A DNA stretch of 64,000 nt from Pterobdella sp. o SKG-2022 (lineage: Eukaryota > Annelida > Clitellata > Hirudinida > Piscicolidae), in assembly GCA_964035795.1 (NCBI GenBank), contig OZ038323.1, forward strand, positions 8,737,964 to 8,801,963, written 5' to 3'. This document shows positions 12,101 through 33,174 of the stretch, piece after piece. The notes under the pieces were generated by a model. It worked only from the letters and a program-made list of their open reading frames with translations, did not search any database and was not told where the DNA came from. The translations under genes and the position numbers were made by a program. Each line of letters starts with the position of its first letter. The first letter of the stretch is position 1.

Positions 12101-14420
12101 AATAAAAATGGAGCATCTGTTAACATTGGTGGTGGTTTACAAGCTAGATATTTAAAACTCATAAATCAGTAATACCTCTTAAAAAATAAAAAAAAAATGG
12201 CTACAACTCTTCATGGAAGTCTATTTCCTGAAATTTTTTTCCATTTGTAATAATAAAAAACAATTGGATACCTACTGTTGTGCATAAAGTCTGACTAAAA
12301 TTAGAAACCCACATATCTGAAACCTTATCAATAACATTGATAAAAAATTTGTGATTCTCTTTCAACCCTACCCATATAAACGTGTCTTGAATGGGTTTAC
12401 TTCATTATTCATAAAATGTAAAATTATGAATATATAAATATCTAACAAGAAAAAATTTTATAGATAAAAACAATGCATAATAATTTCCACCAACACCTAA
12501 TAGAACACGCATAACCAATCACATACACCAAACCAATGAAAGTTATATTACAAACAATCCAATACAAAACCTAATAGACAAAAATACTACAATATATACT
12601 TATATATACTACCTCATTCAGCTAACAGACAAAATAATAGTCTAAATTGCTTTGATAATAAATTTAGTTAGACTTGCACTGTTGTTTAACTCTCCTTTGG
12701 GACCACACACTATTAATAGCAATTATCCTATTGGCTCTCTGGCTCTAATGCTTTATATTATGAAGAAGTAGATTTTGATGTATTAGAAGTATTAATATGA
12801 TTTTTATATACTACAATGTGTGTATTAAAGAAGGTTTATGATTCTATGTATATTTTATAGACTTCGAAGTCTTTTTGTGTGTATTACTATTTTATGTTTG
12901 TATTTCACTTTTAGCTTTATTAAACAGAATCGAAAAATTTATCAACATGGAAAATTGAAAATTCAAGTACAATGTTAACAACTGTTTTAAAATATATTAA
13001 CCATACAACAAAATTAATTATATTCATAAATCTATTTAAACGCTCATTAGTATTCACATTTAGATAAAAATAGGATACAAATATTTCATGAACAGCACTG
13101 CTTTACGGCTGTTATGATTGCTAATGTTAATCCTGCTTTGTTTGTTCTTGTATCTTTCCTTGTTTACCTTCTAGTCGTTTTCTTTTTGATTTTTTGCCGT
13201 TCTTTGTATGCTGTTATTGATGCGTTTGCATGCACTTGCTCACATAGATAAAAAAATACATACAAGAACAAATATACATACATACACAAATGAATACAAA
13301 TACATGTAAAAAAAAAATTACATAAAAAAATAAACACACTTACCCGTATACGAATAAACAGAAAAAAACATAGATACACTCAGAAATAAACACAAAAACA
13401 CCCACACACCACACAGTGACCTCAGAATGTTTACCAACAAATGCATCGTTTTAAATCTTTCAATGCTGTTTATTGCTTTGTCGGTTCCCACAGATTTATT
13501 ATTGCTATTATTTTATTCTTATTATTATTATTATTTATTTTTTGTTTTTCTTATTATTTTAGAGTTCACACGGCAGTCTACGTAAGGTATGAGTAGAATA
13601 AAGAGATCCGTAACTTGCAGTGTTTCACTGAAGGACCGATGATGTTTAAATACCAAAAGTTTTATGCTTTTATTGATTTTTTTGGTTAATTATTTTTGTT
13701 TCAGTCTCTTCTGTTATTTCATTTTTTTCATGCATAACAACGGAATATATTTTTATTTTTATTGAAATTTAATCTTTTCAAAAACCCTATAGAGTTAAAA
13801 TATATTCTAAAATCTTTAACTCATTGTATGAGTGTTTGGGTGTGTGTGTGTGTCTGTGTTTTTATTTCTTTGTATGTGTGCGTGCGCTTGTTTTTATGGG
13901 TGTGAGCTTAATATTAAACAGTTTCCAATTAAAAATACCTCCAAGTCGAGACTTCAAAATTTGATATACCACGGTAGTTTATCAATCTAAAAAACAAAAC
14001 AGAGCATAATAAGAATAAAAAATAAATAATTAAAATAATAATAACAATATTATTATTATTATTTTTATTACTATTAGTTCTGGGTTTCCAGAATAATGAA
14101 AAACAATATTTTTTTTTTGAAGTATTAAACGTTTAAAATTGTAAGATAAAAAGTGTATTTTACAATGGAAATATTCATTGTAATTTTTCAATTACTTTTT
14201 ACTTCTGTTTTTTAGAAGATTTTTTTGAAATCATCATAATAAAAAGTTTAATATTATTTATTTTTTTATTATTGGTGTGAATAAAAGTGAATTTAAGTGC
14301 AATCTTAACCCTTGAAGAAACAGATGGAACTAATTGCTAATTACCAATAATCCACATTATAAATAAAACAGAAGTAATCAGTAAGTTTTCATTCCTACCA
14401 CCACTACTATTACTACCACC

Positions 14421-14462
<42 letters not shown>

Positions 14463-14587
14463 GCTACTACCACTACTACTTCTATTACCAATACTACTAC
14501 CAATAATAATAGAAACAATATTAATTATAATAATCTAAATAATAGCCAAAAATTATAATAATAATAAAAATAAAAACTTCCAAGGAC
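9114..14587. other. Gene-poor stretch with simple repeats
   Basis: No coding exon could be supported on either strand in these 5.5 kb. The DNA is AT-rich and includes a GT-rich run at about 13837-13890 and an (ACT/ACC)n array at about 14394-14500. A slightly GC-richer patch at 11390-11540 holds only an 18-codon minus-strand frame and was not called. Undetected small exons or 5' UTR exons of the LRR gene may lie here. Confidence 0.5.
14394..14500 (+). repeat. (ACT/ACC)n trinucleotide repeat
   Basis: Imperfect tandem array of act, acc and cca triplets over roughly 105 bases, in the non-coding region before the LRR gene. A separate (TAA)n run of about 30 bases lies near 14824-14854. Confidence 0.85.
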
Positions 14588-14636
14588 ATGGGCTTAGTGA
14601 ACAGCCATCTACGACCTGACACACACCTTACGCCGA
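14588..14636 (+). CDS. Candidate first coding exon of the LRR gene
   Basis: An ATG at 14588 in a good context (A at -3, G at +4) opens a GC-richer frame (MGLVNSHLRPDTHLTP) in otherwise AT-rich DNA. A GT at 14637 would end it with one leftover base. That matches the AG acceptor at 15316, after which the Asn-rich frame is open with two leading bases. The downstream exon has no Met of its own near its start, so an upstream coding exon is needed. The phase match is the main support. An alternative donor at 14641 with the acceptor at 15329 also works. Confidence 0.35.
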
Positions 14637-14823
14637 GTTTGTACTTTAACCGCTTTATAACAAAAAATAATAAATAATAAAAATAAAAAAACCTTTAGTT
14701 TTATATTTGTTTTTTTTTATTATTCTGATACTTCATTAAGTTTTGCCTCAACTTTTATTACGACTATTAAAATACTACTAAGATTACTACCACTACCATT
14801 TCTGCTACTATTACTACTACTAC

Positions 14824-14857
<34 letters not shown>

Positions 14858-15316
14858 CCTTACCCTAAGCATAATAAAAATGTATTTCGTTGCCAATGGC
14901 TACACAACGGTTAAAACAATTAGTCTTTGAAAATGACTCACAGTGAAATTTCAGCAACACATTTTGATCAAATAAATTTTAAACTCACTGTTTAATTGCT
15001 TATATATCTAATAAAGATAACCAGTAGTTTAAAAGTGAGGTTTTAAATTTAAGTTGTTATTATAGATGCACGAATTGTAATATAAATCTTAGAGACATCA
15101 TGTATTAGTTTTTTGTGAATTGTTTTTAAAAAAAACTGCAAATCATTCATTAGAATAATGAATTATGACATAATTTGTTTGTCTAATGAATTATGACGAT
15201 TCGTTTTTCTAATGAATTATGACAAAGTTGAATTTTTAAAAAATTGTCAGAATATTCATTTTTTTTTAATAATTTTTAAATTAATATAAATATATTTTTG
15301 GATGAATCATCGGCAG

Positions 15317-18300
15317 AAAAGGCTTTCAGCGATGATAACGTTTTCAAGAATGAAAGAAAGAAAAAAAAGAATAAGAATAAAAAAATAGAAGGAAATAATC
15401 ATAAAAATAATCTAGATGTAAACAATTATAAAAATGATAATGAACGAAAAGAAGAAAATAGAAATAATAAAAACGAAAAAAATAATAATATAAATGATAA
15501 TAAAGAAAAAAATCATCAAAATAAAAACGAAAAAAATCATCCAAAATTACAAAACCCTTTCTACACTCCCCAAATTTCGAGACAACAAAACGATTGTCAA
15601 CAAGAAAAACATCAACAACTCAACATCAGCAGTAGCATCTCTCAACAAAATCAACACAACAATGTCGTTTACCGAAGGAAACAAACATCTAATGTCAACA
15701 TCCCTAACTATTATCACGCTAATAATATAGATCAAAATTACCCTCATAGAAGTAATAATAATAACATAAACAACATAAATAATAATAATGAAAGAAACAA
15801 TAGCAATAATAATAATAACAAAAATAATAATAACGAGAATTTTTCTAACGAAGTTTCATCGCCTCTTTCTTTAATTATTTCTCACGAGCTAAATAGGGAT
15901 ATTTTCCAATTTATTAAACAGCCTGCAAATAATAAAAATAATGATGCTAAAAACAACAGCAAAAATACTAATAATTGCAGCCATATATTTCAAAAACTCG
16001 AAAAACAGAAAAACGAAAAAAACGGCAACAAAAATTCTAATAAACAGAATGGTATCCAAAGTTCATCTGCTAAAAGGATTGCAAAGGATGAATCGAGGCA
16101 GGAAGATCTCGTGCTCCTTCACAAGCTTATCAGGAAAACCAACACCCACGACTATAAAGAAGTTTGTATCAAGTGTTCAGTTTTATTGATAAAATCTACA
16201 TTGAAATACATGTATGCAAATAGTTTATGCTTCATTAGTGAAACTCACCATGAAAACAAGAAAGTTGCATATAGTGTGATCGCCAGTTATATGCAATAGC
16301 CTATATATTCTTCCACGTAGTTACATCAATCTAACATGCTAACACAAGATTTGAGCTAATTTTATTCTATAAAATTCGTCAATTATCGTAACTTGAAAAC
16401 CTACATAGGCCAGAAACACTTATAAAACTAACACACTTAAAACCTAACTCACAATATGAACCAACACCTCACATCACAACTAATAAAACAACACATCCGT
16501 TCAAACCAACAAACCACAAACCAACCAACCACACAAAACCACCCCCACTACAAACTCACCCATCCCACAAACTTATCTCTATTTCAGGTGTGCAACATGG
16601 TGAGATCAAGCAGCTGTTACTACATAGCAGACTTTTTGGAGTCTCTAGAACGCTTGGCCACATTGGATAGAGAAAGTCTCACATCACCTTCAACTAATTT
16701 CATTAATGATATAGGTTCTGTAAAAAATGGTGGATCACTCCAACATGAAGATAATAAAGGTTTTATGAAAGACTATGATCTGATAAGATCTGATGGGGTT
16801 TCAACTGGAGGAATTAATATAGATGGAAAAAATACCTTGGGAAATGAGTCTAAATTATGTGCGTCTGCTCAAAAATCACAAAATGTTGACTATGAATGTC
16901 CTGGAGCTGTGACAAAACATAGTGCCAATTATTCACCAGCCTGCAATGATATCAAACAAGATGTAAACAGTTCCCAATACAGTTTTGATTTCACTAGTCA
17001 TAGAAAAATACCAAATGGAGCCAAAGGTCCATCTAGCTGCATTATCCTCCCATCACCACACCCTTTCCCTCAGTCTCCTTTCTCTCCACCCACACTTCTC
17101 GTTTCCCAGAACACAATTGGTCATCATTTCAACCCACCATTCATGATATCTGCACAAGCAGATGAAGATACTTTGGATTCTGGAAATATAAATAAAAATG
17201 ATGTAAGAACTGTACATAAAACATCCTGTGGTTTGTGTGATGAAAGAGGTTTATTGGAAATGGTTGAAGAGCATAAAAATAGAATAAAAGATGAAATTAA
17301 TAGCAAGCAAGATATATTCCAAAAGAAGCTTGTAAATGGACCAGTCTCTAACAAGCCTGCAAACAATACATTTCCAAAAAACAAGTGCAATCAAATATAT
17401 AGCAATAATAAAAAAACTAATACGAACAACAAATATAATAATAACAACAACAAAAATAATAATAATAACAACAGAAATAATAATGAAAATATAAATAACA
17501 CCGAGGATAATTATAATGATAAAAATAACACGGAGGATATTAATGAGGGTAAGAATAATGATAATATCGTAATAGACTTTTTCTATATAGACAAGGAAAC
17601 AAAACGCAAAGTAAATTCCATAGCTCAAGTGGGTTTTCAAAATCAAAATTAATTATTTTTATTTTGAGAATATTTTCTATAAGATATTGAAGACCATGGG
17701 ATAATTAATGCATCAATATTTTCAGGTTATAGAAATGAAGAAAAACAAATATTGCTGGAAAGAGGGAGTTATTGATGGGAGAGATGACAGAAAACTCAGA
17801 GATTCTGGTTTTAATGCTGATGAGCATGAACTGTTTAATAAAAATTATAGAAAAAAAAATCCAATGTATGAAAGATATTTATTGAATATTAACAAAGAAA
17901 GTCAGGGTAATAATGTGTTCAACACAAACTCACACCTTTCCATCAACAACAATAACATAAACATCTACAATAATAATAGTAGCACAAACATCTGCAACAT
18001 CAATAGTGATCAAAACAACAAACAAACACTCACGCCAAGATGCCCCAGAGACATTATCTTCAACACCACCAATAAAATACAACGGCCCATTTCTCTCTGT
18101 GTCATCCCAGACACTTCAGACAGGTTCATTCCAGCTTGTGCGCTGAGCATGCGTCATAAATGTCTATGCGAAAAACAGTCTAGACGTCTGTGTCACGTGA
18201 TGGAAGGAAGAGAATGTTGTGTAGTGGAAGTTTTTATAGAATCTTGTAAAGTTTCCGTATCCTCTGCCATGTTGCTAGGCAAAACATTTCTCTACAACGA

Positions 18301-19411
18301 CAGTTTAAAAGTTTTAAAAATGACGTCATGTTGTCTTGAAGACGATCACGTGATGGGTTTGAGTCAAGGGATCTGCAAGAATGCTTCATTGGGGTGTGTG
18401 GATCTGTCTTGGAATAAAATCACAAGTCGAGGTGTGGTGTATTTATGTGGAGCCCTGAAGAAGAACAAGAGTGTGTGGAGTGTGGTGTTGGATGGCAATC
18501 ATCTTTCAGACGCTGGAGCAGAATCATTTGCTAAGTTGCTGAAATCTTCGAAAATATCAAAAACGGATAAAGAAAATGTAAACGATGAAAACGACGATGA
18601 ATGTGGTTATAGAAAAAATATACCTCAGACAAGAGGGAGTCTAAAAGAATGGGGGAATTTTTGTTCCTTAAAAAGTCTTTCCCTGAAGGATAACAAGATC
18701 AGCATCAGAGGCACGACAAGCATCTTGAAGGCCTTGAAGAGCAACATGTACTTGAGTGATCTGAACCTTTCTGGCAATTTCGTGCACTCAACAGCTATGC
18801 AGCATTTGGCAGATTCCCTTCTCACCAACAGATCTCTCAAACTACTTCGTCTTGACAACTGCCATGTTACTGACTCTGGATGCAAAAGTCTCACCAGAGC
18901 TTTAAAAACCAACTTAGATTTAAACTTTTTGAGTTTGGATTGCAACTGTATAACGGACGAGGGAGTTGAAAGTATTAGCGAAGCTTTGAAACTCAACAGA
19001 GGTCTGAGAGAACTTTCTTTAAACTTTTGTAAAGTTTCTGAAGTAGGATTGGATATGTTGGTTAGCAGTGTGAGATTCAACTCGAAACTCAGATGCATCA
19101 GGTTATGTTTCAACAACATTAACTTCCACCAAGACCTTACTAACAATTCTTTGTCCAATCTTGAACTTTCTTATCGAAATGACAACTTCCAAAACTTCGA
19201 AAAAAATTTCAGAAAAAAAGAATTAGAACTAAAAGAATTGAACGCCTTAGAAGCATTGGAAGGCTGTTTGAAAGAGGAAGATTTACAGTGGGTAGATGGT
19301 AGAAATCATGCTAAACTCAACGAAAAAGTGACTTTCTTCAGACACAAGAGCTTCAAGCAAAGGCTCTTCATGGCCTTAAAACGAAACCCAAGTTTCAGAA
19401 TAATCATTTGA
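15317..19411 (+). CDS. Asn-rich leucine-rich-repeat protein (RNase-inhibitor type)
   Basis: Exons: about 15317-16161, 16588-17628, 17726-19411 (TGA), joined in phase 0 at gaa|gtttgt and caa|gtggg. The first exon is mostly Asn/Lys low complexity and the second has another Asn-rich block before its donor. The last exon carries at least seven LRRs of about 28 residues with the RNase-inhibitor pattern (LxxLxLxxNxIxxxGxxxLxxAL), for example FLSLDCNCITDEGVESISEA and DLNLSGNFVHS. LRR_RI proteins usually act as protein-binding scaffolds. NLR-type NACHT domains are not seen. The specific family (LRRC34, LRRC74 or others) cannot be settled. The N-terminus is incomplete (see candidate exon 14588-14636). 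Asn-rich blocks look like translated AAT/AAC microsatellites. Confidence 0.72.
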
Positions 19412-19595
19412 AATTTCAACTGATGCTATTTAAAGTTTTACTTTTTTATATCATCCCGCCTTTTAATCGCCTTTGGCAAAGTTTCTTGCAGAATATTTAT
19501 GGTTTCTATCGCAGTCAATTTTTTTCAAAATATTTATTCAATTTAATTCTCAACACATTTGCGGCATTATTATTGTAAAAATTCATATTAAATCC

Positions 19596-19601
19596 AATAA
19601 A
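19596..19601 (+). terminator. Polyadenylation signal AATAAA, LRR gene
   Basis: A canonical AATAAA lies about 185 bases after the TGA of the LRR gene, a normal distance for a short 3' UTR. AATAAA is common by chance in AT-rich DNA. Confidence 0.45.
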
Positions 19602-20804
19602 ATTTTCATCTTTTCACGATTAAAAAATGAATGAATTATTATTATCTCGGTTAATTAGGCTTTTCTAAAGTAAATAGGCAGTTATAAAATTTTCTGTATT
19701 AATTTTTTTTAAGCTGACTTCATTCATATTCAGAGCATGAACCCAGCAAAGAGTTTTTCTCAAAATGTATTAAAATTCTCAGCTAAAGCATCGAAAACAT
19801 ACCAGTGGCAAAATACTTCAATGAATCCGTTTTATTTAATTCAATCAATCGTTTAAAGAATCATTAATTCATATGAAACAGAAGGCTTCTATGTTTCGTC
19901 ACATAATAGCCAAACTTGTTTAACCTCAACGTATTTCATAAAATGAAAGTTTCTTAAGAGAAGCTTCATCAAATAATTTAAATCCTGCTAAAATTTCCGA
20001 TAATTTTTTTTTCATAATTTAATGGAATCCTATAATTTAAATCCTGAGTTAGCGAAAAGCATTTTCGCTAATGTTTTATGGTAAAGCTAAACTTATCGAA
20101 AATTATAGCTATTTACTTTGCTCAATAAATTTACTAAAGTTCTTCCATAAATCGACGTAAAAGAGTTGTCAAATATTATTTATAATAAATTTAAATTGTC
20201 TCTAAAAAGTTAAATCCTAAACTCTAACCTTGAACGATCTGGGCTTATATTGATTCCTATTCTAAAAAAGCTGACGTTGAAATTCAAAACTATAATAACG
20301 AATCTCTTGAAAATTTTTTATTTTTAATAAAGATTTTGAGAAGCAAATGTGAAAGATGGCAAAATTGCTACGGCAAGAAAGAATATGTGGACAACCTAAA
20401 TTTCAGCCCCATATTTCAACCCTATATACTGTTTCTATTTGAAATGATACAACCCATAACTATATTATTAGAATTAATTTGCTTTAATTTAAAAATTAAA
20501 ATTCAAGCTTGGATGTTTAAAATGTGAGAAAATCGATATTTAAGAATTCAGTTCAGAATTTTGGAAAATTAAGCTGAATTGGAAATAATTAATTTTATTT
20601 AATTGATAAAATTTAAATTTAGATGAATCATTTTTTTCCCAAAATTCTTCAGTAAAATCAATATTTTGAAGACAGATGGCTAATATGAAGCTATATAATT
20701 TAAAAAATCTATTTCAAACACAGGCAGTTTTTACAACAAAGGTGGGTTAGTATGTTTAATCCTTTTTCAGTGATAAAGCGTAAAAAATACATGAGCAGAT
20801 TGGA
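19602..20804. other. Intergenic, with hairpin element
   Basis: AT-rich DNA between the LRR gene and the small secreted-protein gene. It contains a hairpin element at 20075-20150 and a perfect short palindrome agcgaaaagcattttcgct at 20051-20069. No coding exon was recognised. Confidence 0.5.
20075..20150. repeat. Hairpin element, copy 2 (diverged)
   Basis: Resembles the element at 141-208: a ttatgg start, the tagctattt loop region, gctcaataaattta and the cttccataa end. The arms pair only partly here, as expected for an older copy of the same small hairpin family. Confidence 0.4.
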
Positions 20805-21275
20805 ATGATGACGATGAAGTTGTTATTGTTTGTGCTGGTAGGGCTGGTTGGAGGAGCACAAGAATCAACTAGTTAGCGTGTTTCAACTATTTCTAACTAA
20901 TATTTCATTTGACTGTTTTTGATGATTTTTCAACATTTAAGGGGATAAACTTCAAAAATTGTACGATAGAGCTTATGAGCAGGTATAAATTAACATTTTC
21001 AATAACTTTCACATTAATAATGGTTAAATAAGATGATCCTCAACCCTTACTCACCCTTTGTGGCTGTCATTCAGTGCATGCCATGGATGGTGGAGCTCGT
21101 AAAAACATTTCACGTATGAATATCATTATAATTGATTTTTATTTATTATAACAATGGTTTTAACGTTGTTTTCAACCAGGGAGTAGTGTCCGCAGATCGA
21201 CTTGCGCAATATAAAAAGCATTGTGATGAGGAAAAAAAGAGCGGAGCTTACAACTTAGAAAAAATATTTTTTTGA
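20805..21275 (+). CDS. Predicted small secreted protein (94 aa, 4 small exons)
   Basis: Exons: 20805-20871, 20942-20982, 21033-21113, 21180-21275 (TGA). Each of the three introns is 50-70 bases with GT and AG ends, and all phases agree (285 bases, 95 codons). Residues 1-18 form a typical signal peptide (MMTMKLLLFVLVGLVGGA). The mature part, about 75 residues, is helical-looking and charged (RDKLQKLYDRAYEQ), with exactly two cysteines (C51 in IQCMPW and C78 in KKHCDEE) that could form one disulfide. There are no membrane segments after the signal. I do not recognise a family, and it could be a secreted hormone-like or effector protein. No single reading frame exceeds about 30 codons, so standard ORF finding misses it. 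There is no expression evidence. Confidence 0.6.
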
Positions 21276-24200
21276 TGACCTTTTTAAAAATTTGAAATTT
21301 AGAAAAAGTAAAGCCAAATTATATTGGATAAAATTTAACTTTTAAAAGTCATTTTATATACTTTATATAAAATAGTATTTATCTATAAAACATCAATTCA
21401 TGGAATTTTCAGGCATTTATTGAAAATTATAATATAATATAATGTATGAAAAATTCTTCGAATTGATGTTTTTTAGATAATTGAATGAAATGGTATCATT
21501 ATGTCGTAGTTATGATTGGAACTTTAAAACTAGAGCACAATCTTTTATCCTCATAGCAGTAGTTACCTTATAAAATTTTTAACGAAATATGATAGCTAAA
21601 ATAAAGATTTGATCATTTATTGAGATAGTAGTCGAACAAATTTGAGTTAAGAATGCGTTAATAACTTGTAACATTATTGCAACACAATTTCCTGTATAAC
21701 ATTAACTGTCCGAAGATTTATAGGCAGAAAATTGATCAATACAAAGGCGAGTAGACGTTTTAAAAACATATATATATAATCTTCTAAAAATTTTAGCACA
21801 ACTCAAATTTAAAAACCTTCAAAAATACTTTTTAAATCATCGAGCTTTGAAATAGCACTTCTCAAAGACATTGCGGCATCAATTAAACGAACACACTCAA
21901 ACACACAAACGCATTTGAAGCGGTTACAGAGATTTGATTGAGAATATGGCATGAAAAAACAACCAAAAAATACTAATATTTACCTGAAGATTATCTGAAG
22001 TCGTTTTCACCCTGATTTTTTTTAGCATTTTTATTTAATTATTTTGTTGATATTATCAATATGTTGATAATCAACATTTTAAATGATTTTTGAAATTATT
22101 TTTTGAAAATAATATATAGGAAGAATTATGTAAAAATATATCTAATTAATTATAATCTGAAGAGGTAATAGTACAAAATTCATTAATACCTATACTAACC
22201 AAAAACACGGAATAAGATGAAACAAGACAGGTGTGAAAAGTTAAATTAAATCAATATCAATTAAAAGTTTAATTCAATGAAAACAAATTTTTTCTCAAAA
22301 TAATTCAATCAATATATGCAAAATGATTATAGACACGAAACTCAACCAACACAACAATAAAAATAAGAACCAAAAAAATATCATAAAAACAATATATAAG
22401 ATAACATGAAAATGAAAAAAACTCTAAAAATAGTGGTCTGATAAAAAACCAAGATTAATTATAGACACAAAAAAAAAGATAAGAAAAAGATTAATGAGAA
22501 AAATAAATTTAGAAAAGTAATATGGTTAACAATAATAATAACATCAATAGCAAACAGTGATTGATAATGATATCGAAGCATGTCAACAAAAATCCACAAC
22601 AAAACTATAGCGGAAAATAATATTTTCAATAAATACAAGTATTTACAATCATATATAAAAATATATCGAATAAACCAGTTTATTATAAGGGAAATTTTTC
22701 ATTGATAAGACATTAAATGTGGTTTTAATAAGAAAGATGAATTTTGACACTGATATCCAATACTGTGATAACTATGAAATACTGGGTGTAGATGGGTGGG
22801 TGGTTTGGCAGTAATGGATGAACCATCAATTAAGAGCTATTGTATGTTCTAATGATGTCTTAATTCCCAATATGAAGGTATTAATAAGCATTAATTACCT
22901 TTTATATAGATATTATTACATTTGGAAACTTTTGATATTCACTGCATTATCATCATTATATTTTAATAATTAGAAAATCTTTACTCAAATATCAAGCCTT
23001 CAAGTCTTATGTTTCGATCATTAGTCTGTTATATATCCTGTCATATACTTTTACAGATCACCTTGATGACTAACTCCACCGTAACATTGAACCATTGTTG
23101 AACCAGAATATATACTCCAGATAGCATTCATAGAACTTAAAAGCATTTTAAGACTTGACTACGTTACAAGCATACGTCTCATGATACCAACGTTGGTTTA
23201 AGCTGTTTAAATAAGTAGATGTGTTACAAATGTTTGAATAGATGTTCTTGTTAGTTTGCTCTTAAATAATTTAGTATCCAATTCTTACGTTCTAACCAAT
23301 CATAGATTTGACATCATAATCTGAATAATAATATAGATTTTTGAACACTAATAACAAACTAAATGTTCATTTCATGAGAGTGAATGGTCACAATAGACAC
23401 ACAAGTGTCACTTAATAAGCATTAATGAATAATGGTTGAAGCAAGAGAATACAGGGTTTGAACACAGATGGGGTTTGACATAGTAAATGGAGGATTGATG
23501 TGGTGTGATAATAATAATAATAATAAAATGATGTCAATTTTTATAGCACCTATAAGCAACTGAAGTGCTGTTAAATAGTTTCATTATTGTGTCTGTACTG
23601 TATCTCTGGATGAAAAGTTGAAATAATATACTGAACAGCACCAAAAATAATATAAATACAACCAACAATTGAAATTTTGAAGATGACAATGATAATTAAT
23701 AGTTATAATGAAACAAACATAGAAAAAACATTGAGAATCATGCTAAAATATAAACCTTATGAGCAATAGCAATAATAATAACAATAGCCAAACTACTACT
23801 GCTACTATTACTAATAATAATAATAAAAATAATAACTGAACACAGGTCCAATACACACAACTCCAAGGCAAGCTGCAAACATCATACAAGAACGTGATTC
23901 ACATATGAGAATATATTTGGGAGAATATTTTGATTGTGAAATATATATCAAATTTGTCTCTGAATTTTTCATACCGTTCAGTGATTGGTTCCCGAAATAA
24001 AGCATGAGATAACGCTTAAATACAGAACGATATTCATACGAGTCTAATAAGAAACCGATGTAAAAACAACACCCTATGAAACACATGAATACGAAATAAA
24101 TTTACACAATGAAAACACAGACAATACTTTGAACATTTGGCAAAATATTTAAAAATAATTTTGGTCATCATCAGCATTCTCATCCTTGTTGAACGTCCGT

Positions 24201-24633
24201 TTCCGTGTAAGAATGGGATGGATAATTGTTCGTAACGTGTTGGTTGTTTCATGAAAAGCTTCGTATTCAATGAAACATTAAAAGTTGATTGTGTTTTCAT
24301 TTGAAATTTCAAAACTAAAGTACAGGCCTACACACGTAATATACTTGTAAAAACGACCCAAAAAACAAACGACTCGAACAGGAAACAAACACGAAACAAA
24401 AGATTACGAATATAAAAAGGATCATTGAAAATACACTTATTAATTATAAAATTTGATGACAACAATGATATTCATCATTATAAGAAAATGGAAATTCATG
24501 AAGTTTATAGCTTCAACTATTCAATACTCTTGGAAAAAATTTAAAATTATATGAATATAAAAAATATAAACAGTGAATTATTGCTCCTTTTATTATTTTT
24601 TTATTAAAAACTTATTATTATTATTATTATTAT
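21276..24633. other. Intergenic between small secreted gene and IQSEC 3' end
   Basis: Very AT-rich. The right part is probably IQSEC 3' UTR on the minus strand. A short frame at 22738-22812 and an AG-led patch at 23055-23100 were inspected and not called. An (ATA)-type run occurs at 23509-23525. No gene is supported. Confidence 0.45.
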
Positions 24634-32434
<7,801 letters not shown>

Positions 32435-33174
32435 TTTAACTGCATCGTCTAGGTCCGCGTACAATAACTTTATCAACCATTTCTACACATACATGTACAC
32501 ATTATTTACCATTAATTTTTTTTGTTGTCAAATTTATGAAAAATCTAAATTTATAAATATCTTTTAATCTAAATTTTTTTTAAATAATTTTATTCGTTTC
32601 TGTGAAGCTCATCCAAGGTTCGTAAGAATTTTTGAACTCACTAACTATTTGAATCCAAATATACAATTATTGTTAAGAAATCATTTTTTAAAATTTTAAA
32701 ACTGATGAAATTTAATAATTAATAATTTAAAACGCGCATGCTCACATAACACGTGTGATACTAACTTAAGTCTTATAGCCGAGCGAGATTGTTATATCTT
32801 CAATTAACTCCAATTAACTAATTAATAATATTATATTTTTCTACTTCTGTATTTCACTTAAAGAAAGTTGTTTCCTAAAAAGTTTATTTAAAACTAACTA
32901 GAGCCATCTCAAATTATAAAATCCGGAAGGAAGGAAAAACAACCAAGTATTGTTTGCATTTGTTAATTTGGTGTGTGTTCTTGTTGTCGAGCTCGTTATA
33001 TCATTTAATATTCATTGACAACTCTAAATTTTTTCAAAATTCGATATAAATTGGTTTTTTGTTAATTTTTCATCCACCTGTTTCAATAAAACATGGCTGC
33101 CATTGCGACTATTCATGAGTTGTGCTTAGACAAAAACGAAATTGAAAGTAAAATTGGTCACGTAGGTTTGAAAG
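32435..33174. promoter_or_regulatory. Head-to-head intergenic region, IQSEC (-) / GABPA (+)
   Basis: 740 bases separate the two start codons, so both promoters must lie here. No TATA box can be singled out in this AT-rich DNA. It holds an ETS consensus at 32923-32936 and a strong upstream ATG at 33093 on the GABPA side. Divergent arrangement with so little space suggests a shared bidirectional promoter, by inference only. Confidence 0.55.
32923..32936 (+). promoter_or_regulatory. CCGGAAG ETS/GABP-type site followed by tandem GGAA
   Basis: The sequence ccggaaggaaggaa contains the GABP core CCGGAAG and two more GGAA units at 4-base spacing. GABP is known to bind CCGGAAGT, and paired GGAA sites support the heterotetramer. 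It lies 252 bases upstream of the GABPA start codon. Binding is not shown. Confidence 0.45.

Noticed and set aside
13164..13379. 71-codon minus-strand ORF rich in Phe, Leu, Cys and Tyr
   Set aside because: Low-complexity A-rich DNA read on the opposite strand; no support.
20805..21275. Weak resemblance of the small protein's C-terminal half to the PEX19 helical region
   Set aside because: Only scattered positions match, and the signal peptide argues against a cytosolic peroxin.
22738..22812. Short + frame starting MNFDTDIQYCDNYEIL
   Set aside because: Looks slightly protein-like, but no convincing donor/acceptor partner could be found on either side.
24034..24312. 92-codon minus-strand ORF downstream of IQSEC
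   Set aside because: Lies after the IQSEC stop in probable 3' UTR; no domain and no splice context.
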